54,206 nucleotides of DNA, from positions 1 through 54,206 of IMG/VR virus record IMGVR_UViG_3300023174_000215, one strand, 5' to 3'. The translations under genes and the position numbers were made by a program. This document shows, piece after piece, positions 48,898-54,206 of the stretch (positions are counted from its first letter, which is position 1; each line of letters starts with the position of its first letter). The DNA is from a virus. Below the pieces are notes generated by a model. It made no database searches. It had not been told where the DNA came from and saw only the letters and a list, made by a program, of their open reading frames with translations.

Positions 48898-49025
48898 TAT
48901 TTTTTATCTTCCTTCTTAACTTTTTTAGGAAGCTTACCCTCAGGGGTGTGCTTTTCCCATTGCTGGGCCATTTCTGGATGCTTAGCGTACATCCATTTGC
49001 GCTGTTGCTGGGATTTAAAAGGCAT
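48897..49025 (-). CDS. Small phage protein of the MPFKSQxQRKWMYA type
   Basis: 42 residues starting MPFKSQQQRKWMYAKHP, then a Trp-containing helix and a Lys tail. This is a well-known short phage protein (MPFxSxAQRRYMyA...HP..A..W) of unknown function, often encoded near structural genes. Recognised from its pattern. Confidence 0.75.
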   Translation of the reverse strand: MPFKSQQQRKWMYAKHPEMAQQWEKHTPEGKLPKKVKKEDKK

Positions 49026-49534
49026 TAATTTGCAAAGCCCAAAAATTGGCCATCATTGACAGACTCTTCAGCAGATAGCTGGATACAGTCAATAACAACA
49101 AGAGTAAAGCGCTCAGCAATAATGCCGCGCTGTTGAACATAAAAGGGGCGGTAAAGCTGATTCTTCCAAACGATACGACCACGGTTTTCTAAATCAAGGT
49201 TAGTAACAACCGTAGGGTCAATGTTATCAATATCGCGGGCGTTGACGGTTAAGTGCAAAGTATCAGTGTTATAGAAACCGCGCTCAGACTGGTCTACCTT
49301 GCCTTGTGAAATTACGGCCCGAATAATTGGAAGTTCATAAGGACCCTTCCATACACGACCAACATCAATATGACCAGTGTCATAGATAGGGTCTTTAGTA
49401 GAAAGTAATGGGTTAAAGATGTACCATTGAGCAGAGGTACCTACTGGGTTTTTTAAATCCCAGTCGTATCCGTCTTGGACTAAATCAGTCTCAAAATCGG
49501 CATCAAATTTTCCGCCTGGGTCGTAAGCTCGCAT
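49025..49534 (-). CDS. Neck/head-completion-type protein
   Basis: 169 residues, beta-rich: LSTKDPIYDTGHIDVGRVWK and LYRPFYVQQRGIIAERFTLV with QRGI near the end. Position in the neck region and fold-like features suggest a head-tail joining protein; no exact family recognised. Confidence 0.6.
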   Translation of the reverse strand: MRAYDPGGKFDADFETDLVQDGYDWDLKNPVGTSAQWYIFNPLLSTKDPIYDTGHIDVGRVWKGPYELPIIRAVISQGKVDQSERGFYNTDTLHLTVNARDIDNIDPTVVTNLDLENRGRIVWKNQLYRPFYVQQRGIIAERFTLVVIDCIQLSAEESVNDGQFLGFAN

Positions 49535-49587
49535 GGTAAAGAGTATCCCCTATCTATACTAGAAATAAAGGATTTACTTAAAGCGCC

Positions 49588-50286
49588 TTATTTGTACTCT
49601 TTCTTAACCCACCAGAACTTCTTATAGCGGTCAAAAAACACAGTTGTAAATTTACGCATGTCTGAATTGAACTTAGTTCTTTCTTTTTCTCCCCCTAAAG
49701 AAGATGTCCACGATTCGCGCTTAAAAGGGATTATCTGTAAGAAAGGAGTCCCAGCAGGAATCATTCCCTCAAATTTAGGGTCACGTAGTTTAAGGAACAT
49801 ATTAAAGGGTAGAGAAAAATCATCAGAGTCAACAATTCCAGAGGCGCAAGAAATTGGCGCTTGCTCATGGTGTTGAGGTTCCATCACCATAATCGACCAA
49901 CCTTTAGGGGTTGTTATTGACCATGGGATTACGATACGAACCGCATAACTAATCTCTCTAGAATAAGGGTGGTTTTGAAACTGGTCCATATGTTGAAATG
50001 CAATTGCTTCATTATTGCCCCATTGAAAATACGGGCCCTCTGGAGTTTGTCTTACATAGATATCGTAAGGAGTTTCCATAATGTAACCAGCAGTCATCAT
50101 GTCCCACAAAGGCATACAACGTTTAATAGTTGCCATAGGAGTGCCGTCTAAAGTTGGTGCCTTTTTACCATCTGGTGACATATAAGATTTAGCGTCTTTA
50201 TACCATTGTGGTATGTACTCAGAAGCAGGTTTTGGTTTTTCTAATACTCCATCTGGGTTGTGCGTATCTGTAAAAATAATCTCCAT
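49588..50286 (-). CDS. Conserved phage protein, unknown
   Basis: 232 residues. EYIPQWYKDAK, TIKRCMPLWDMMTAGYIME and FLQIIPFKRESW match a family of phage/cyanophage proteins of unknown function, known from aquatic phages. No catalytic motif seen. Stands alone between neck and fibre genes with its own spacing (about 50 bp on each side). Confidence 0.75.
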   Translation of the reverse strand: MEIIFTDTHNPDGVLEKPKPASEYIPQWYKDAKSYMSPDGKKAPTLDGTPMATIKRCMPLWDMMTAGYIMETPYDIYVRQTPEGPYFQWGNNEAIAFQHMDQFQNHPYSREISYAVRIVIPWSITTPKGWSIMVMEPQHHEQAPISCASGIVDSDDFSLPFNMFLKLRDPKFEGMIPAGTPFLQIIPFKRESWTSSLGGEKERTKFNSDMRKFTTVFFDRYKKFWWVKKEYK

Positions 50287-50338
50287 GTAGTGCTCCTTGT
50301 GTAGGCTTTAACTCTATCATGCCCTTATAGGAAGGTTG

Positions 50339-50650
50339 TCAAACTGGAGGTGCTGGCACTACTTCCCATTGGCAAGTATCTTCATTCAAAACCCAATTGC
50401 CTTCTTCAGGTTTTGGCGCAATAAATGCATCTCTTGTAGAATCATAAGTGTCCCCTTTTCCTGCGTAATTTTTACGTAAAGGTACTCCACCTAATGCGTG
50501 AACCCCTGCATTTGTATTATAACTAGTCTTAATCCAAGTGCCACCAAGGTTATCTATTAACCATTGGTAGCCTTCATCAGGTTCGTTATTGTCACCAACA
50601 AGCACCCTAACAACTTTTTTATTTTCATCAATTTCTGCCCAATGGCTCAT
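50339..50650 (-). CDS. Fibre-associated short protein, copy B
   Basis: 103 residues starting MSHWAEIDENKKVVRV; KNYAGKGDTYDSTRDAFIAP and a final W-x-V-x-P. A small phage protein commonly encoded after tail fibres. Near copy of the product of 52386-52670. The ATG overlaps the stop of fibre B by 4 nt, so the two are coupled; may be a fibre chaperone or tip partner. Confidence 0.8.
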   Translation of the reverse strand: MSHWAEIDENKKVVRVLVGDNNEPDEGYQWLIDNLGGTWIKTSYNTNAGVHALGGVPLRKNYAGKGDTYDSTRDAFIAPKPEEGNWVLNEDTCQWEVVPAPPV

Positions 50651-52347
50651 GTTAAGTACCTCACAATTACAATACCTGAACCGCCAGTGCCACCTTCTCC
50701 TTGACGTTGAATACCCGTGTTCCAAAAAGCTCCCGCAGCACCGCCACCACTTCCAGTATTTGCTGTTGCATTACCGCCAGTACCAGGGTTTGAACACGAA
50801 CAAGCGGCACCAAAACCACCAGAGCCGCCACCGCCCGTACCACCTACACCACCGCATTGACCTCTACCACCAGCACCACCGCCACCGCCAGCATATTTAC
50901 CACCTACGCCAGTTCCAGTTGCAGATGCCCATGTTGAATAGGCACTATGACCAACACCACCATCACCACCTCTTCGCGGCAGTGATACGGGGTAACCATT
51001 ACTAAGTGCACCTCCACCGCCACCCCTAGCACAATAAGCGGTTCCGCTACATGAACCAGGTCCGTAGCCGTTGGCTGAATAACCACTACATGTTGGTGAT
51101 GATGCTGTGGTTGAACCAAAACTTGTTGCGCTTCCTACTCTGCCACCAGGAAAACTTACATTTGAAACCGCACCGCCAGCGCCAATTGTAACTGTTTGAT
51201 TAGAAGAAACTGTAGTTGTAATAAGGACTGTTTGTCCTGAACCTGCTCCTGGATAAGGACCTTGGTTACCAGCACAGGGGCCAAATCTACTTCTGCCTCC
51301 ACCCATACCGCCACCAATAATAAGTACATCACATGATTTAGAACCAGCGGTAACAGTAAAAGTTCCATTAGCAGTAAAGGTGTGGTAGGTATAACTTCCA
51401 GAGGTTGCAGTTGTTCCACCACTTACAGTAAATGGCGCAAATGGAGTTACTGAGTTAGATGCGCTGGATGCTGCAGAAGTTCCGTTAGCGTTTGTGGCAG
51501 TTACGGTAAATGTGTAAGCCGTTCCGTTAGACAAACCTGAAACTGTAATAGGAGAAGCGCCTGTACCAGTAAATCCACCAGGAGAAGAAGTTGCTGTATA
51601 TGCAGATACTGTTGCACCACCAGTGGCATTTGCTGTGTATGTAACCGTTGCACTTGCATTACCAACAGTAGCAGTTCCAATAGTTGGAGCCTGTGGAACA
51701 GAAGAAGGAGTTACAGAGTTAGAGGCAGAAGATGCTGCAGATGTTCCATTAGCATTTGTTGCTGTAACAGTATATGTACGAGCAGTTCCAGAACCTACAG
51801 TTTCAGAAACAACAATAGGACTGGAAGCACCTGTTCCAGTTAATCCTGAAGAAGAGGTAACTGTATAGCCCGTAATAGCAGAGCCACCAGTAGCGGGTGC
51901 AGTAAAAGTAACTGAAGTATTGGCAGAGCCAGAGTAGGCCTGACCAGTGGACATGGTTGCTGTACCAATAGTTGGGGCGTTTGGAACTGTTGTAGCAGTA
52001 ATAGAGTTTGAGGCGCCAGATTGAATACCAGCTACGCTAGTAGAGGTAACACCAGTGGCTTGAAAAGTATAGGCAGTAGCAGATTGTAGACCAGTAACTG
52101 TTAAAGGAGATGTTCCAGAGGCGGTAAAAGAACCTGGGCTTGAAATAACGTTATATGTAGAAGGAGTACCACCAGTTGCAGCTGCTGTAACTGTAACTGT
52201 TGCTGAACCATTGTTGTAGGCACGTGAGGTACCCACATTTGCCGCTGTTACTGATGGTGCATCTGGAAAGTCCATAATCTCAGTTAAAGCTGCGAGACCG
52301 TCGGGTGTTCCTTCGATGCGCTCATCTTGTGCTCTGCGGATAGACAT
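50647..52347 (-). CDS. Tail fibre/adhesin B, FN3 repeats and Gly-rich tip
   Basis: 566 residues. Start of about 35 residues, then three fibronectin-type-III-like repeats (about 35-120, 121-215, 216-300; each ending in SNSxT-type segments), a linker strand, and a Gly-rich part (about 345-566) with GGGxGG clusters and a final SGIVIVRYLT. The Gly-rich part is like polyglycine-II adhesin tips of phage fibres (the S16 gp38 type). It also has about 10 Cys, unusual for a fibre tip. Second of two similar fibre genes. Confidence 0.85.
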   Translation of the reverse strand: MSIRRAQDERIEGTPDGLAALTEIMDFPDAPSVTAANVGTSRAYNNGSATVTVTAAATGGTPSTYNVISSPGSFTASGTSPLTVTGLQSATAYTFQATGVTSTSVAGIQSGASNSITATTVPNAPTIGTATMSTGQAYSGSANTSVTFTAPATGGSAITGYTVTSSSGLTGTGASSPIVVSETVGSGTARTYTVTATNANGTSAASSASNSVTPSSVPQAPTIGTATVGNASATVTYTANATGGATVSAYTATSSPGGFTGTGASPITVSGLSNGTAYTFTVTATNANGTSAASSASNSVTPFAPFTVSGGTTATSGSYTYHTFTANGTFTVTAGSKSCDVLIIGGGMGGGRSRFGPCAGNQGPYPGAGSGQTVLITTTVSSNQTVTIGAGGAVSNVSFPGGRVGSATSFGSTTASSPTCSGYSANGYGPGSCSGTAYCARGGGGGALSNGYPVSLPRRGGDGGVGHSAYSTWASATGTGVGGKYAGGGGGAGGRGQCGGVGGTGGGGSGGFGAACSCSNPGTGGNATANTGSGGGAAGAFWNTGIQRQGEGGTGGSGIVIVRYLT

Positions 52348-52385
52348 AGTGCCTAGTATCTCCTATCATTACTGGAAAAAAAGTA
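52348..52385 (-). repeat. Duplicated fibre leader, copy B
   Basis: On the minus strand it reads TTTTTCCAG ... ATAGGAGA ... TAGGCA before the ATG of fibre B. Almost the same segment precedes fibre A (54122-54158). ATAGGAGA is the ribosome site. Shows that the gene cassette was duplicated together with its leader. Confidence 0.65.
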
Positions 52386-52670
52386 TTAAGGGGCGACTTC
52401 TACCCAGCGGCAAGTTGTTTCGTCTAACTCCCAATCGCCTTCTGTTGGCTTAGGAGGAATAAATGCATCACGAGTTGAATCATAGGTAAAGCCAATACCT
52501 GCATAGTTCTTACGGATGTTGCCGTGATAAGAAGTACGCTTACATACTTGACCACGGAAATTTCCATACCAAGTTTCAGTATCTAAACCTTCAATTAATT
52601 CGGTCTCATCAATGCCTGTAATAACCTCGGTTACTACATTACTCTCATCTAAGAACGCATAGTGTGCCAT
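52386..52670 (-). CDS. Fibre-associated short protein, copy A
   Basis: 94 residues from MAHYAFLDESN (the ATG overlaps the stop of fibre A; a start at 52679 would overlap further). RKNYAGIGFTYDSTRDAFIP and a final WVEVAP align with copy B. Same order as in the other cassette: fibre, then this protein. Confidence 0.8.
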   Translation of the reverse strand: MAHYAFLDESNVVTEVITGIDETELIEGLDTETWYGNFRGQVCKRTSYHGNIRKNYAGIGFTYDSTRDAFIPPKPTEGDWELDETTCRWVEVAP

Positions 52671-54121
52671 TATGCCCAACTCACATTTCCTGTGCCAGCA
52701 GTAATAGTTGCTCGCTTATAACCACCTGAAGCCGCACTTTCACTGCCTGTTAAACCTGCTCCAATAGTGATTGTTTTAGTATCTGGATATCTAAGGATAA
52801 CAACTCCAGAACCACCTGCTCCACCGTCATAGGTGTTTCCAGAAGAATTGTTACGGGTACCACCACCACCACCGCCACCTTTGTTTGGTGTTCCACTATC
52901 TGATGTTTGATTTTGTACAGAAGCACCGCCACCGCCTCCGCCACCACCACCTGGAGATTGATTACCAACATTTCCTACACCGCCTCCGCCACCGCCTGCA
53001 TAAGCAATAGAAGAACCAGTAATTTCAATAGAAACACCTGAACCGCCAGCGCCACCACTGCTTGCGCCGCCAGCGCCACCAACCGCTCCTGCCCCACCAC
53101 CACCACCTGATGCTCCATACCCGCTACCGCTACCCGCACCACCAGCAAATCCTTGATTAGTAGTACCAGTGCCGCCAGCATAACCGCCATTACCTCCGCC
53201 ACCGCCTGAACCACCACTAACACCAGCAGCGGTGCTTCTTGAAGCACCACCACCAGTAGATGTAATTGTACTAAATACAGAGGGATTACCATTTGTAGCG
53301 GTTGTTCCTGAAATTCCAGCACTTCCACCGCTACCAACAGTAACAGTGTAGTTAGTAGAAGGGCTAAGAGTTAATGCTGTTTCTAATGTTCCGCCACCTC
53401 CTGTTGCGGTAACTGTTGAGCGAAGTCCACCTGCGCCACCACCGCCACCAGGGCCATAAGCGCCGCCACCGCCGCCTGCAACAACAAGGTAGTCAACAGC
53501 AAATGTAAATGTAGAAGTTACTGAGTTACTTGCTGCACTTGATGCAGAGTTACCATTAGCATTAGTTGCTACAACTGTATATGTGTAAGAACCACCAACA
53601 GTCTCAGTAATAGTAATAGGTGAAGATGCGCCAGTTGCAGTAACGGCTGAAGATGATGTCACTGTGTAGCCAGTAATTGCTGAACCACCAGTAGCAGCAG
53701 ATGCAGTAAATGGTACTGAGACAACACCAGATGTACCACCAGTAGCAGTACCAATAGTAGGAGCCTGTGGAACAGTGGTCGCTGTAATGCTAGAAGATGC
53801 GCTTGAAGCAGGACCAGTAGCAGTTGTATTAGTAGCAGTAACTGCAAATGTATAAGATGTGGCGCTTTGTAGACCTGTAACAGTCAATGGAGAACCAGCA
53901 CCAGAAGAGGTAAATGAGCCAGGAGTAGAGGTAGCTGTATAAGAGGCAGGAGTACCACCAGTTGCCGCTGCTGTGAAAGCAACAGTTGCAGAGCCATTAT
54001 TATAGGCTCTAGATGTGCCTACATTTGTAGCAGCGCCAATAGTGGGTGCATCAGGTACATCAGGGATAGCCACACCGCTCTTGGTGATGCCTGATGTATT
54101 AGCACGCTTGATATTAGCCAT
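52670..54121 (-). CDS. Tail fibre/adhesin A, FN3 repeats and Gly-rich tip
   Basis: 483 residues. Two FN3-like repeats (about 25-115 and 116-205; the first is nearly the same as in fibre B, VGTSRAYNNGSATV), a strand VDYLVVAGGGGG and a Gly-rich tip (about 210-440), with many GGGGG runs, then about 45 residues at the end. No Cys, unlike fibre B. Probably an alternative receptor-binding tip. Confidence 0.85.
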   Translation of the reverse strand: MANIKRANTSGITKSGVAIPDVPDAPTIGAATNVGTSRAYNNGSATVAFTAAATGGTPASYTATSTPGSFTSSGAGSPLTVTGLQSATSYTFAVTATNTTATGPASSASSSITATTVPQAPTIGTATGGTSGVVSVPFTASAATGGSAITGYTVTSSSAVTATGASSPITITETVGGSYTYTVVATNANGNSASSAASNSVTSTFTFAVDYLVVAGGGGGAYGPGGGGGAGGLRSTVTATGGGGTLETALTLSPSTNYTVTVGSGGSAGISGTTATNGNPSVFSTITSTGGGASRSTAAGVSGGSGGGGGNGGYAGGTGTTNQGFAGGAGSGSGYGASGGGGGAGAVGGAGGASSGGAGGSGVSIEITGSSIAYAGGGGGGVGNVGNQSPGGGGGGGGGASVQNQTSDSGTPNKGGGGGGGTRNNSSGNTYDGGAGGSGVVILRYPDTKTITIGAGLTGSESAASGGYKRATITAGTGNVSWA

Positions 54122-54158
54122 GTTGCCTATTGTCTCCTATGGTTGCTGGAAAAATTGG
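54122..54158 (-). repeat. Duplicated fibre leader, copy A
   Basis: Near copy of the leader at 52348-52385: AATTTTTCCAG, then CATAGGAGACAATAGGCAAC before the ATG of fibre A. Confidence 0.65.
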
Positions 54159-54206
54159 TTAAGCGGGAATTTCTATTGTAGGAAACTTAATAAACCCATC
54201 TTCTAG
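54159..54206 (-). CDS. 3' end of a gene cut by the window edge
   Basis: Last 15 codons plus stop TAA, giving EDGFIKFPTIEIPA at the C-terminus. Upstream part lies outside the window. It precedes fibre A by about 37 bp, so it may be a structural protein; nothing more can be said. Confidence 0.55.
   Translation of the reverse strand, partial: LEDGFIKFPTIEIPA

Noticed and set aside
50589-51868. His/Gln-rich and Val/Ala-rich plus-strand frames opposite fibre B
   Set aside because: Mirror of the Gly-rich and FN3 parts of the fibre gene; no ribosome sites.
52750-53337. Val/Leu-rich minus-strand frames inside fibre A
   Set aside because: Alternative frames of the Gly-rich coding sequence; the fibre frame explains the region.
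1-54206. CRISPR arrays, insertion sequences, integrase or attachment sites
   Set aside because: No regular direct repeats with spacers, no transposase and no integrase motif were seen; the phage looks lytic.

Overview
The window looks like part of a genome of a lytic, contractile-tailed (myovirus-type) bacteriophage infecting an actinobacterium. A contractile tail is shown by a sheath protein, tube protein, gp25-like wedge, baseplate J-like protein, gpD-like hub and gpI-like tail protein. An actinobacterial host is suggested by a WhiB-family iron-sulfur regulator, a SpoVS-like protein and paired DnaA boxes of actinobacterial type. Base composition is low to moderate GC by eye, which would fit low-GC aquatic Actinobacteria, but that is inference. 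No integrase, repressor, tRNA, insertion sequence or CRISPR array was recognised. Terminase, portal and major capsid genes are not in the window, so the sequence is probably incomplete and continues beyond 54206.

Layout. Positions 1-443 hold no convincing gene but carry two DnaA-box palindromes, another perfect inverted repeat, GA- and CT-rich tracts and a G9 run; this is the best candidate for a replication origin or master control region. From 444 to 5445 the plus strand carries an early-type operon of tightly overlapping tiny genes, many with zinc-ribbon cysteine pairs, followed by an exported subtilisin-like protease and two small proteins. It ends at a possible structured RNA (5447-5560) and a perfect-palindrome bidirectional terminator (5567-5592). 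Everything from 5606 to 54206 is on the minus strand.

Minus strand read in the direction of transcription: tail-fibre cassettes in two copies (54121-50339); neck and Cys/Lys-rich mini-protein genes (50286-48211); a terminator at 48170; tail completion, sheath, tube, a tail-chaperone-like gene with a probable programmed frameshift, a tape measure with an NlpC/P60 hydrolase domain, and the baseplate (48089-33833); a small membrane protein that may be the holin (33817-33554); then the replication module (33515-18286): initiator-like winged helix, DnaC-like loader, SWIM finger protein, DnaB-like helicase, primase, dNMP kinase, SNF2-type helicase, ssDNA-binding protein, family A DNA polymerase, RecA-like recombinase, Holliday-junction-type nucleases, WhiB and Cas4-like nuclease. 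Next come small zinc proteins, SpoVS, a terminator at 16362, a metallophosphoesterase, a long run of small hydrophilic proteins (14916-11804), a nucleotidyltransferase, degenerate HAD-like and TGT/DpdA-like trio (10662-7793), and a B12-dependent class II ribonucleotide reductase (7639-5606).

The replication genes plus dNMP kinase and NrdJ form a largely self-sufficient DNA synthesis set; the phage appears to depend on the host for DnaA (if the boxes are used), RNA polymerase and cobalamin. The parts most worth a second look are the TGT-like/HAD/nucleotidyltransferase trio, the phage SpoVS with its structured leader, the unannotated frameshift ORF before the tape measure, the origin-like region, the candidate RNA at 5447-5560, the micro-protein clusters and the duplicated glycine-rich fibre cassette.
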